DNA of 64,000 nt from JAJDFU01 sp964641965 (lineage in GTDB: Bacteria; Bacteroidota; Bacteroidia; Chitinophagales; Saprospiraceae): positions 1 through 64,000 of the forward strand of contig CAZXLD010000021.1 of the NCBI GenBank assembly GCA_964641965.1, read 5' to 3'. The position numbers were made by a program, and so were the translations under genes. The first letter of the stretch is position 1, and each line of letters starts with the position of its first letter. Shown here piece by piece: positions 8,216 through 16,232 of the stretch. Under the pieces are notes generated by a model. It ran no database searches, had not been told where the DNA came from, and saw only the letters and a list, made by a program, of their open reading frames with translations.

Positions 8216-8305
8216 CTCCACTCTCGGAATACCTTCTTCAACCTAATAAAGTCCTCAACGTTCCAGAACTAGTTTATATTCACATAGATAGAGATTCATT
8301 CATCC

Positions 8306-9253
8306 ATGCGCCCACCAGTAGGTTCGGAGGTTATTATTACCTATGCCCAAGAAAAGGGTAGAATACTGGAATGGATTGACGATCAGCTTGCCTTGGTGCA
8401 CGTGGAAAGCACACAGGAAGAACTACCAGTTACCCTGGAAGATCTGGTTCCAACCGGCACTACACCTGGTGGAACCAAGCCTACGGATGTAAACCTGGCA
8501 TTTGTAGCCGGAAGTCCGACTGGCACGTATGAATTCTATTTAACCAATGAGAGTAGGGAAAACCTATTGTTCGAAATCCATTATCGCTCGGCCGCCGGAA
8601 GTCGGCAATTGTACAGGGGATTAATCGAGCCTGAAAAAGCCTTTCGGCTAGGAGAATTCCAATGGGATGAATTGAATGAATTCCCTCTTTTTTTGGTCCG
8701 TTGCTGGCCCCAGACCCAAAGGGGAACCGGCTCTCTCAGGCAGCGCGAGATCCGGCTAAAAGCCAAAAAGTTTACTGCCCCTACCATCTGGATACCCAGT
8801 CTCAATCAACCAGCGGTTCTATTTCCCGTGTTTTCCTTGCAAGAAACCCTGGCCCCCAAACGAGAAGACCTGCGATCCTACACCCAGGATCTACTCTCCG
8901 ATCTCGACAAACAAACATCAGATGACCGGTCCTTTTACAATTATGAGCTGGACCTACAAGAAATTGCTTCCTTCAACCCTACCATTGACCTGCACCTGGA
9001 AGCCTTGATGGACGACCCCATGGAAATTCCCAAAGAAAAAATCTTATCCGTTCAGGTAAAAGCCTTTGAGGACTTTTTAGAAAAAGCACATCGACTAGGG
9101 GTCGAACGGATATTTGTCATTCATGGACTTGGCAAAGGCGTGCTCCGCAAGGCTATCCACCAGCGTTTGTTGGAAAAATCCTTTGTCCAATCCTTTAAAA
9201 ATGAATATCACCCCTTGTACGGCTACGGATGCACAGAGGTCGTGTTGCTTTGA
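8306..9253 (+). CDS. DUF2027 and Smr domain protein
   Basis: A 315-residue protein with the Bacteroidota architecture of an N-terminal DUF2027 region (about 1-180) and a C-terminal Smr domain (about 230-315). The Smr motifs are TIDLHLEALMDD (DLH) and VIHGLGKGVLRKAIHQRL (HGxGxGxLR). Smr domains are DNA- or RNA-directed endonuclease folds related to the MutS2 C-terminus; the role in this family is not established. The first residues (MRPPVGSEVIITYAQEKGRILEWIDD range) fit a small beta-barrel. The gene is convergent with gmhB, and the two 3' ends overlap by 31 bp (9223-9253). Confidence 0.88.
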   Translation: MRPPVGSEVIITYAQEKGRILEWIDDQLALVHVESTQEELPVTLEDLVPTGTTPGGTKPTDVNLAFVAGSPTGTYEFYLTNESRENLLFEIHYRSAAGSRQLYRGLIEPEKAFRLGEFQWDELNEFPLFLVRCWPQTQRGTGSLRQREIRLKAKKFTAPTIWIPSLNQPAVLFPVFSLQETLAPKREDLRSYTQDLLSDLDKQTSDDRSFYNYELDLQEIASFNPTIDLHLEALMDDPMEIPKEKILSVQVKAFEDFLEKAHRLGVERIFVIHGLGKGVLRKAIHQRLLEKSFVQSFKNEYHPLYGYGCTEVVLL

Positions 9254-9798
9254 CCCCAGTATTGAGCTAAAGCAGCAAGGCTCGGAAAATGATAATCCGG
9301 GGGAAAGGGAGGCGTACTATTTTTTTCTACTCGGCTACTGATCAAGGCCACCGACATTCCTAAATTCTTTCCAAACTCCATATCTGAAGGACTATCGCCT
9401 ACCATCAAACTATTTGAATAACTGATCTCAGGAAATTCAGTTTTAGCCTGCTCCGCCATACCCGGCCTTGGTTTCCGGCACTTACATCCAGCAGTTGCCA
9501 GATGCGGACAGTAGTAAATTTGGTCTAACCAGGCTTCAGCTTTTTCCAGCTTATTTTTTAAATGCCGGTGTACCAGTTGAAGGTCTTTTTCGGTCATCAA
9601 ACCTTTTCCAATACCTTGCTGATTGGTTACCACTACGATCCGATCAAACCATTTCCGAAACTGAGAAATGGCTTCCGGTACGCCTGGGAGCAACTCAAAC
9701 TCTTCTGGCCAACGTACATAGGCCCCGGGCAGACGCCGGTTGATTACCCCATCGCGGTCTAGAAATAAATACTTGATAGGGCCACGGCTTACTGGCAT
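9223..9798 (-). CDS. gmhB: D-glycero-D-manno-heptose-1,7-bisphosphate 7-phosphatase-like HAD enzyme
   Basis: A 191-residue HAD-IIIA phosphatase. Motif I is FLDRDGVINRRL with the catalytic DxD (about 12-23). The family triplet VTNQQGIGKGLM (motif II, about 58-69) follows. The zinc loop is CPHLATAGCKCRKPRPGM, with three cysteines and a histidine (about 97-114), and motif III is MVGDSPSDMEFGKNLGM. This loop is typical of GmhB and histidinol-phosphatase relatives. It is the last gene of a leftward run, 55 bp after gmhA, which makes heptose synthesis the likely role: GmhA makes sedoheptulose-7-P into heptose-7-P, and GmhB removes the 7-phosphate after HldE-type phosphorylation. Its 3' end overlaps the convergent Smr gene. 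Confidence 0.88.
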   Translation of the reverse strand: MPVSRGPIKYLFLDRDGVINRRLPGAYVRWPEEFELLPGVPEAISQFRKWFDRIVVVTNQQGIGKGLMTEKDLQLVHRHLKNKLEKAEAWLDQIYYCPHLATAGCKCRKPRPGMAEQAKTEFPEISYSNSLMVGDSPSDMEFGKNLGMSVALISSRVEKNSTPPFPPDYHFPSLAALAQYWGQSNTTSVHP

Positions 9799-9852
9799 GC
9801 GATTAAGAATAAGAAATCAAGTGATCGAGCAATCAAAAAAGCTTGGATCGGG

Positions 9853-10443
9853 CTATAAATTACCGAAGATCGCATCTTCGATCAACTGACACATCAGATG
9901 CCCTACCAGCATATGGCCTTCCTGAATCCTTGGTGTATCAGAGGAAGGCATTGGAAGCCACCAATGACAATCGTCTTTCAGTTTGCCACCTCCCTGACCT
10001 GTCATCCCCACAACGCGCAAGCCTTTTTCCCGGGCTCGTTTAACCGCATTGATGACATTTGGCGAATTGCCCGAAGTGGATAAAGCAAACAGGACATCCC
10101 CCGGGCGCCCCATTACTTGTACCATCCGGGCAAAAACCTCCTCATACCCATAGTCATTGGCCATTGCCGTCAGAAAGGAACCATTTACATGCAGTGCTTC
10201 TGCAAACAAACCGGGTCGATCCAGGTAAAATCGACCGGATAGCTCAGCAGCCAGATGCTGCGCATCGGCAGCACTTCCACCATTACCACAAAAAAGTAGC
10301 TTTCCATCCCGGCTAAACAGGTCTACCGCATAATCAACCACTTCCCCGATTTGGCCCAACAGGAGGTCATCTTCCAGGAGTTGTTGTTTCATTTTTACCG
10401 AATCAGCAATACCGGCTCGGAGTACCTGGATCGTTTTACTCAT
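9853..10443 (-). CDS. gmhA: Phosphoheptose isomerase-like SIS-domain protein
   Basis: A 196-residue single SIS-domain protein of the GmhA (sedoheptulose-7-phosphate isomerase) family. Diagnostic stretches are LFCGNGGSAADAQHLAAELS (about 53-72), the ALSTSGNSPNVINAVKRA sugar-phosphate loop (about 120-137) and the C-terminal EGHMLVGHLMCQLIEDAIF helix. The ATG at 10441-10443 is preferred; an in-frame TTG lies three codons upstream. The start codon lies inside the end of the glycosyltransferase gene (8-bp overlap), so translation is probably coupled. With gmhB next in the run, a heptose precursor pathway is well supported. Confidence 0.93.
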   Translation of the reverse strand: MSKTIQVLRAGIADSVKMKQQLLEDDLLLGQIGEVVDYAVDLFSRDGKLLFCGNGGSAADAQHLAAELSGRFYLDRPGLFAEALHVNGSFLTAMANDYGYEEVFARMVQVMGRPGDVLFALSTSGNSPNVINAVKRAREKGLRVVGMTGQGGGKLKDDCHWWLPMPSSDTPRIQEGHMLVGHLMCQLIEDAIFGNL

Positions 10444-11404
10444 TCGTTGCAATTGAGGCTTGTTCCTTATTTTCGATTTGCTCTTCGATCAGGTATTGAT
10501 TCCGTTCCGGACTTTGCCTGCCAATCAATTCCGCCAAAAAGCCAGTGAGAAAGAGCTGAGAGCCCACGATCAAGAGCAGAATTCCAAAATAGAACAAGGG
10601 TCGCTCGGCAATTCCACCGGTCTGATAAACCAATTTCACGATACTCAGGTAGGCCAACATGCTGAATCCGATAAAGAAGAATAGGGTTCCCCAGGTTCCA
10701 AAAAAGTGCATAGGCCGTTTCCCAAATCGACCCACAAAGGTGATGGTCATCAGATCCAGAAAACCATTGATGAATCGCTCCAGCCCAAATTTGGTCGTCC
10801 CATACTTTCGGGCGCGGTGTTCCACCACTTTTTCGCCAATCCGGTTAAAGCCGGCCCATTTAGCCAGCAGTGGAATATAGCGATGCATTTCCCCATATAC
10901 CTCTATACTCTTGACCACATTCAGCCGATAGGATTTAAGGCCACAATTGAAATCGTGGAGCGGAATGCCACTGATCATCCGGGTAACCGCATTAAAAAAC
11001 TTGGAAGGGATGGTTTTAATGATGGGATCGTATCGCTTTTTTTTCCAGCCCGAAATTAAATCATACTTTTCTTCCCGAATAAGCCGATAGAGCTCCGGAA
11101 TCTCATCCGGGCTATCCTGTAAGTCCGCATCCATAGTAATTACAACGTCACCACGAGCAGCCTGGAAAGCAACCTGCAAAGCTGCAGACTTTCCGTAGTT
11201 GCGGCGAAACTTAATTCCGCGCACACAGGGATTAGATGCCAGAAGGTTTTTGACAACGGTCCAGGAAGTATCCGAACTTCCATCGTCTACCATGATAATT
11301 TCATAGGTAAACCCTTGCGCTATCATTACCCGCCTGATCCAGCCTTCTAACTCAGGTAATGACTCTTCCTCATTATACAGGGGAACAACAACTGAAATAT
11401 CCAT
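10436..11404 (-). CDS. Family 2 glycosyltransferase (GtrB/DPM1-like)
   Basis: A 322-residue membrane-bound GT2 enzyme of the polyprenyl-phosphate glycosyltransferase type. The N-terminal catalytic domain has ISVVVPLYNEEESLPELEGW, the nucleotide-binding MVDDGSSDTSW, and the metal-binding DADLQDSPDEIPEL (about 92-105). Two hydrophobic segments at about 232-255 and 265-290 anchor it in the inner membrane. Such enzymes transfer a sugar from a nucleotide donor to a lipid carrier for surface-glycan decoration. It lies between DUF4199 genes and gmhAB in a tightly packed leftward run, so co-transcription is likely. Confidence 0.92.
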   Translation of the reverse strand: MDISVVVPLYNEEESLPELEGWIRRVMIAQGFTYEIIMVDDGSSDTSWTVVKNLLASNPCVRGIKFRRNYGKSAALQVAFQAARGDVVITMDADLQDSPDEIPELYRLIREEKYDLISGWKKKRYDPIIKTIPSKFFNAVTRMISGIPLHDFNCGLKSYRLNVVKSIEVYGEMHRYIPLLAKWAGFNRIGEKVVEHRARKYGTTKFGLERFINGFLDLMTITFVGRFGKRPMHFFGTWGTLFFFIGFSMLAYLSIVKLVYQTGGIAERPLFYFGILLLIVGSQLFLTGFLAELIGRQSPERNQYLIEEQIENKEQASIATNE

Positions 11405-11411
11405 TCCATTC

Positions 11412-11906
11412 TTATTCGACTTTTCCGGCGGGCGATTTCACGATCAACGCAATAAGCGCCGAAACCAGAAATCCTCCTACCAACGATCTCGCCAAATGCA
11501 ACAAAGCACCACCGAGGTCAAAAGCCAGATCTTCCGGGCTTACCTTCATTGCATTGAGGTCCTGGCCCAGGAACTGCCCCATAGTTTGGGCCGTTCGATT
11601 AATAACATCCGCCTGTAAATCTATTAAACTGGGATCAAATACATAGACTTGTAGCAGGTAAAACGCCTGAAAGAGAACCAAGCCAATGGCACAAATGCCG
11701 AAGGCAGTCCGCAAGGCTGATTGGAACGGATAATCAGCTCGTTCGGCTCGTTCCTGCATTCCGACCCGATACATAATGGCTACAAAGAGAATCCAACCGA
11801 TCCAGGGCAAGACCGGATGAAAAAACCATTCTTTTTCAACAAAAAAGGCAAGCAGGTACAACCCCACATTGAGTGTACCTGCCAGAAGCCCGTAATTTCG
11901 GATCAT
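11412..11906 (-). CDS. DUF4199-type membrane protein
   Basis: A 164-residue integral membrane protein. Four hydrophobic segments are seen, at about 6-22, 33-48, 66-90 and 138-157, with a polar loop rich in Asp/Gln between the third and fourth. This topology and the loop DPSLIDLQADVINRTAQ agree with the Bacteroidota DUF4199 family, of unknown function. It is 22 bp after a second, longer DUF4199 gene and 8 bp before the glycosyltransferase, so it belongs to the same operon. The neighbour has the same layout, so the two probably arose by duplication. Confidence 0.75.
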   Translation of the reverse strand: MIRNYGLLAGTLNVGLYLLAFFVEKEWFFHPVLPWIGWILFVAIMYRVGMQERAERADYPFQSALRTAFGICAIGLVLFQAFYLLQVYVFDPSLIDLQADVINRTAQTMGQFLGQDLNAMKVSPEDLAFDLGGALLHLARSLVGGFLVSALIALIVKSPAGKVE

Positions 11907-11927
11907 AGAGGACTTAGCTAAAGGCTA

Positions 11928-12494
11928 TTATACCTGTGGATGCGTTCTTTTGAAAATGGCCCCCGTAATCAGGGCAATAACCGCTGAAAAGATAGCACCG
12001 AATCCCAAACCAAGCGCCGTTCCCCATAATGGAGACATCATCGGTTTGGTAAACTGTAGGGCAGCATCGATTTGCTCTTCATTCAGGCCTTGCTCTTCCC
12101 ATTGCTCAATGACTGCGTTTAACAAGTTGTCATAGAAATTCGGATCGATTACCGTAGTATACAACAAGTTAAAGGCCACCCCAATAAGCACGGCAAAGAT
12201 AAGGGTCAAGAATCCAACCCGAAAAGCACGGCCAAAGGTGATAAATCCACCCAAATCCTGATCGCGGTGATGCCGTACTGCTAGCACCGCAATTCCCAAA
12301 TAGATAGCCGTGGATAATAAAAAGTTAATAATGCCATTCAGGGCTCCTCCGTTTGGATTGGATAATCCGGTAAGCTGAGAAACTAAAAAGTAGACAATCA
12401 TGGCCAGCCCCCCAATCAGTGCATAACGCTGTATGACTGGCTGCGGACTTACTGAGTTTTCATCAATCTGATGTGGTTGATCGAGTGTAGTCAT
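11928..12494 (-). CDS. DUF4199 domain membrane protein
   Basis: A 188-residue protein with a short cytoplasmic N-terminus and four hydrophobic segments (about 25-42, 52-70, 86-110 and 153-178). The stretch GGFITFGRAFRVGFLTLIF between helices two and three and the extracytoplasmic loop IDPNFYDNLLNAVIEQWEEQ are typical of DUF4199. The function is unknown. It is the first of two adjacent paralogs following the dihydroorotase-like gene by 73 bp. Their placement beside a lipid-carrier glycosyltransferase hints at a role in lipid or glycan trafficking, but this is inference only. Confidence 0.85.
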   Translation of the reverse strand: MTTLDQPHQIDENSVSPQPVIQRYALIGGLAMIVYFLVSQLTGLSNPNGGALNGIINFLLSTAIYLGIAVLAVRHHRDQDLGGFITFGRAFRVGFLTLIFAVLIGVAFNLLYTTVIDPNFYDNLLNAVIEQWEEQGLNEEQIDAALQFTKPMMSPLWGTALGLGFGAIFSAVIALITGAIFKRTHPQV

Positions 12495-12566
12495 AGGTTA
12501 ATGTATTTTCCATTAATATAATCTTCCTTCCTGGTGAAATAGAAAAAATTACGACCTGTTCTACTT

Positions 12567-13838
12567 CTAGGGCGATAAATGAACTGCATGCCCTCGATGG
12601 ATCACCCCCAAGACCTTGCCGGGCAAGGTCTGATCATATATTGGAGTATTGGAAGACAAGGATTTAAAATCACCAATTTGCCAGGTTTGCTCCTGCTCCA
12701 TGCTGAACAAAGTCAAATTGGCCAGCTGACCTTCGGCTACTTTACCTGGCTCCAGCCCTAGAATCCGACAAGGTGCAATGCCCAATCTATGGGCCACCCA
12801 TTGAGCATCGATTCGTTCTCCAACCGCTTTTAGGAGGATAGGAAAAGCGGTTTCCAATCCTATAGCTCCAAATTCAGCGTACGAGAACTCCAGCTTTTTC
12901 TTTTCCTCTTCTAACGGAAGATGGTTGGAACAGATGATATCAATTGTACCGTCCAAAAGTCCTTCCTGCAAAGCCTTCCGATCTGTTTCCGACCGCAACG
13001 GTGGCATCAACTTCAAGGCAGCGTCAAAATTAGCTAGCCTCTCTTCGGTATAGAGTAGATTGATCGATGGCGTAGAGCAGGAAACTTGTAGTCCCTTTTG
13101 CTTGGCAAGGCGCACCAACCCCACCCCTTCAGCAGACGATACACCATGAATATGTAAGCGTGAATCTGCATAAACCAGCAGAGACAAGTCGCGTTCGATC
13201 ATCAAGGTTTCACTCAATACCGGAATACCCTGCAATCCTAACGAAGTGCTTACCTGACCTTCGTGGATTTGTCCGTATGGAGCCATGGAGAGATCGTGAG
13301 GCTGCTGAATGACTACGGTTTGAACCGATTTAGTATACTCAAGTACCCGCAACATCATACCGCTTCCCTGAATGGCTTGAAGTCCGTCGGAAAAGGCGAC
13401 AGCACCGGCACGGCTCATATCAAGCATTTCAGTAATATCCTTTCCTTTGCATTCGACACTCAGGGCACCAATAGGGAGAAACTCGACTGGATGCGCAGGG
13501 TTTGCTCTCTTTACGTAGAGCACTTCCTGCTTGCCGTCTACCACCGGATTGGAGTTGGGGAATACGGCTACTCTCGTGAATCCGCCAACAGCCGCAGCTT
13601 GCCCTGCCGACGTGAAGGTTTCTCGTTGCTCAAAACCAGGATCTGGCACGAAAGCTCCCACATCGACCCAACCGGGTGAAACCCAAGCACCCTCTCCATC
13701 CCAAATCTCAGCTCCATCAATGGACAATTCCTTGGCAATCTGTTTTATTTGTCCATCCTCAATAAACAGGTCTATCGATTGCCCATTGAAGGGAGAAGCA
13801 GGATCGGCTACTCGAACATGTCGGATCAGCAACTTCAT
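12567..13838 (-). CDS. Dihydroorotase-like protein, probably catalytically inactive (PyrC'/PyrX type)
   Basis: A 423-residue amidohydrolase-fold protein. The overall order matches dihydroorotases: MKLLIRHVRVADPASPF, GGFTRVAVFPNSNPVVD (about 85-101), the HIHGVSSAEGV stretch and the C-terminal GKVAEGQLANLTLF strand. The metal site is lost: the canonical D-x-H-x-H-x-R is D59-V-G-A-F-V-P here, with both histidines and the arginine gone, and the catalytic Asp of the TDHAPH motif is Asn (CSNHLP). Such pseudoenzymes are common in Bacteroidota, and in Pseudomonas the related PyrC' scaffolds aspartate transcarbamoylase. The internal ATG at 13836-13838 is chosen over one at 13889 because family members begin with this beta-strand. 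Confidence 0.88.
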   Translation of the reverse strand: MKLLIRHVRVADPASPFNGQSIDLFIEDGQIKQIAKELSIDGAEIWDGEGAWVSPGWVDVGAFVPDPGFEQRETFTSAGQAAAVGGFTRVAVFPNSNPVVDGKQEVLYVKRANPAHPVEFLPIGALSVECKGKDITEMLDMSRAGAVAFSDGLQAIQGSGMMLRVLEYTKSVQTVVIQQPHDLSMAPYGQIHEGQVSTSLGLQGIPVLSETLMIERDLSLLVYADSRLHIHGVSSAEGVGLVRLAKQKGLQVSCSTPSINLLYTEERLANFDAALKLMPPLRSETDRKALQEGLLDGTIDIICSNHLPLEEEKKKLEFSYAEFGAIGLETAFPILLKAVGERIDAQWVAHRLGIAPCRILGLEPGKVAEGQLANLTLFSMEQEQTWQIGDFKSLSSNTPIYDQTLPGKVLGVIHRGHAVHLSP

Positions 13839-14006
13839 GCCGTTTTTTGAATATGAAAAGTACAATGTTTTCCCCAATATCCAGTCCATCCATTACCTCC
13901 TTCATGGAAGGATTATACGCTTTCAAAAAAAGAAAAAACTACCTCAGCCCTAACCATATCTTTCTTTTCGTGTTTTTCTCCTACATCAAGAATGTTTTGC
14001 TGCCAA

Positions 14007-15401
14007 ATGAAAAAATGGATTGTCCTTGTTTGTCTTTTTATGATCGTTGCTTGTTCGGCTACTAGAAATTTACCTTCCATAGAAGGATCAAAAGAATGGA
14101 AAACTCAAAGGATTCCCCCTACACCCCAGCAAACAGATGGAGATCCGGATCGAGGATTGATCTTCATATCGGAGGGGAACTACCTGGGTACCGGAATACC
14201 CTATGATTTTTTCGTTAAACGGTTTAAGCCTGAACCTGACACCATTCTCTTCAGAAAAGGGAAAAACGCATCTATTGGGCATGATTTTACTGCTTTCCAA
14301 GCCGCAAACGGAGAGTGGGTGGTCAATGGAAATTGCTTTAGTTGTCACGCTGGGGAGATCAATGGAGAAATGGTCTTGGGGCTAGGCAATTCTTTTGGAG
14401 ATTTCAGACCGAATTTCAAGCTAGCCGCCTGGCTCATGAATATGGCCATGGACCTGAAATACCGCAAGGATGACCCGCAATATGAGGCATTCGATGATTT
14501 TGGGAAATATTTGAAAGCAATGGCTCCCGATATTCGCACCAAACAACCGGGCGTCACTCCTGCTGCACGCCTGGCAGAAGCCTGTATGCAGCATCGGGAC
14601 CCAACCGACCTTACCTACACAAAAAAGCCTCAATTCAATATCCGATCGTACAACCTGGCTTCGGATACACCGCCGCTCTGGAATGTAAAAAAGAAACATG
14701 CACTCTACTATACGGCTAATGGCCGCGGCGATTTTACCAAGTTACTGTTCCAGGCTTCTGTACTGGGCATCCCGGATAGTGCGGCTGCCCGGGAAGCTAT
14801 CAATGGATTCAAGGATGTACTGGCCTGGCTAGAGGAGTTGGAACCACCTGCGTATCCGTTTCCCATTGATGAAAGCCTGGCCGCTCAAGGGAAAATGGTT
14901 TTTGAAGATCACTGCTCCGGTTGCCATGGCACCTATGGTCAACCGGAAACCTACCCGAATAAACTGGTTAACCTGAACGTGGTGAAGACCGATCCCCTAT
15001 ACGCTGCATTTGCCGAAGACTCCAAATTGGTAGCTTGGTACAATAACAGCTGGTTTGGTAGCTCTACGCCCAAATCATGGCTCGAATCCACCAAGGGATA
15101 TATCGCACCTCCCCTGGATGGTATCTGGGCCACAGCGCCTTATTTGCATAATGGCTCGGTCCCTACTCTACAGGATCTGCTGAACAGCCCTCAAAGACCC
15201 AAGTTTTGGGAGCGCTCCGGCGATAGTAATGATTACGATTGCGAGCGAGTAGGATGGAATTATACTATCCGGAAAAAAGGGAAAGGGAAGTGGACCTACG
15301 ATACCACCCTGCCAGGCTATGGAAATGAAGGGCATTACTTTGGGGATAAGCTCACCAACGCAGATCGATCGGCCGTTATTGAGTATCTGAAAACCCTTTA
15401 G
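14007..15401 (+). CDS. Diheme c-type cytochrome lipoprotein, RoxA/MauG-like
   Basis: A 464-residue exported protein. The start at 14007 gives MKKWIVLVCLFMIVACSA, a lipoprotein signal with cysteine in the lipobox. Two heme c motifs are seen: CFSCH (about residue 105) and CSGCH (about 303). The C-terminal stretch IWATAPYLHNGSVPTLQDLL and the ending AVIEYLKTL resemble the RoxA rubber-oxygenase/di-heme cytochrome c peroxidase-like family. At 464 residues it is much shorter than RoxA, so rubber oxidation should not be assumed; peroxidase-like or unknown redox work at the outer face of a membrane is likelier. It stands alone, with no other redox gene beside it. Confidence 0.88.
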   Translation: MKKWIVLVCLFMIVACSATRNLPSIEGSKEWKTQRIPPTPQQTDGDPDRGLIFISEGNYLGTGIPYDFFVKRFKPEPDTILFRKGKNASIGHDFTAFQAANGEWVVNGNCFSCHAGEINGEMVLGLGNSFGDFRPNFKLAAWLMNMAMDLKYRKDDPQYEAFDDFGKYLKAMAPDIRTKQPGVTPAARLAEACMQHRDPTDLTYTKKPQFNIRSYNLASDTPPLWNVKKKHALYYTANGRGDFTKLLFQASVLGIPDSAAAREAINGFKDVLAWLEELEPPAYPFPIDESLAAQGKMVFEDHCSGCHGTYGQPETYPNKLVNLNVVKTDPLYAAFAEDSKLVAWYNNSWFGSSTPKSWLESTKGYIAPPLDGIWATAPYLHNGSVPTLQDLLNSPQRPKFWERSGDSNDYDCERVGWNYTIRKKGKGKWTYDTTLPGYGNEGHYFGDKLTNADRSAVIEYLKTL

Positions 15402-15459
15402 GTTGGGGATTTTTGGATTGGAGATTGTCTAATGCTGATTATCTAAATCAATTGCACAT

Positions 15460-15873
15460 TTACTCAATGGTATCCGTAGTGTCCGATTTTTCTTCGGATT
15501 TCCATTCGAGGTAATTCTTGTACCCTCCTTTCAAATCGATAATCGAATGGAATCCTTTATCCAACAAGGCTTTTGCTACAAATGGACTTCGATGAGCGGT
15601 TTGGCAGTAGATAAAAACAGGTTTGGAACGATCTAACGAATCAATTCGTTTTTGGAAAGATATACTTAGATAATTTATATTTCTGAAACCAGGAATATGT
15701 CCTCTACGATATTCGAGTCCGGTGCGAATATCCAGCCGATGCGCATCGGGAAGGTCTCTCATAAGCATCTGGTATGCATCAGGGGAGAGCTGCTTGGCTT
15801 CCTCTCTTTTATAGACGCCGGCACAGGAGGAGCTGAATAATAGCATCAGCATCAGCCAATTCCCATTTTTCAT
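15460..15873 (-). CDS. Rhodanese-domain lipoprotein
   Basis: A 137-residue protein with a lipoprotein-like signal (MKNGNWLMLMLLFSSSCAG, Cys17) and one rhodanese domain (about 30-130). The catalytic loop contains Cys90 in FIYCQTAHRSPFVAKALL, where the active-site cysteine is followed by a short loop ending in Arg-Ser. Rhodaneses move sulfane sulfur or bind thiols. Its ATG overlaps the stop of the small membrane-protein gene upstream (ATGA, 15870-15873), so the two are translationally coupled. Together they resemble YgaP, which carries both parts in one chain. Confidence 0.88.
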   Translation of the reverse strand: MKNGNWLMLMLLFSSSCAGVYKREEAKQLSPDAYQMLMRDLPDAHRLDIRTGLEYRRGHIPGFRNINYLSISFQKRIDSLDRSKPVFIYCQTAHRSPFVAKALLDKGFHSIIDLKGGYKNYLEWKSEEKSDTTDTIE

Positions 15874-16139
15874 TTACGATCTGTGTAGGCATCCGGTAGT
15901 TGACAAGTCCGCCCGGCACATCCCATTTGTTTGTTGAACAGTCCTTGCCACAACAGGATACTTCCGAGCAATAACACAGGCCATTCACCTGATGAGAAAA
16001 CATAATCTCCAACGAATAAACCGCCCACTCCCAATTGCAGGGAACGAATGATGGAAAATTTACCAAGCTTGTTCCAGAAAGTGTTTTGACCTTCTTGGTC
16101 TCCTGGATTTGGGACAAATTCTTGTTCTTTGATCTTCAT
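15870..16139 (-). CDS. YgaP-type transmembrane domain protein
   Basis: An 89-residue protein with a polar N-terminus (about 1-28) and two hydrophobic segments at about 29-46 and 51-68 separated by a short turn. After the second helix comes FNKQMGCAGRTC, with two cysteines. The layout matches the membrane half of YgaP-like proteins (DUF2892 type), where the helix pair follows a rhodanese domain. Here it is a separate gene placed before, and overlapping by 4 bp, the rhodanese gene. The cysteines could accept or relay sulfur, which is inference. Confidence 0.75.
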   Translation of the reverse strand: MKIKEQEFVPNPGDQEGQNTFWNKLGKFSIIRSLQLGVGGLFVGDYVFSSGEWPVLLLGSILLWQGLFNKQMGCAGRTCQLPDAYTDRK

Positions 16140-16232
16140 AAAAAGGAAACGCTTAACTAAAAGATGGAGTTGCAGTACCCTCCTTGTTTCCTATAAAATA
16201 CTATTAAATTAATCGAGTAAACCCATTTTTCG

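Noticed and set aside
15402..15450. GGATT/GATTG words after the diheme cytochrome gene with rough 7-bp spacing
   Set aside because: The register holds for only a few units with poor matches; not distinguishable from chance.
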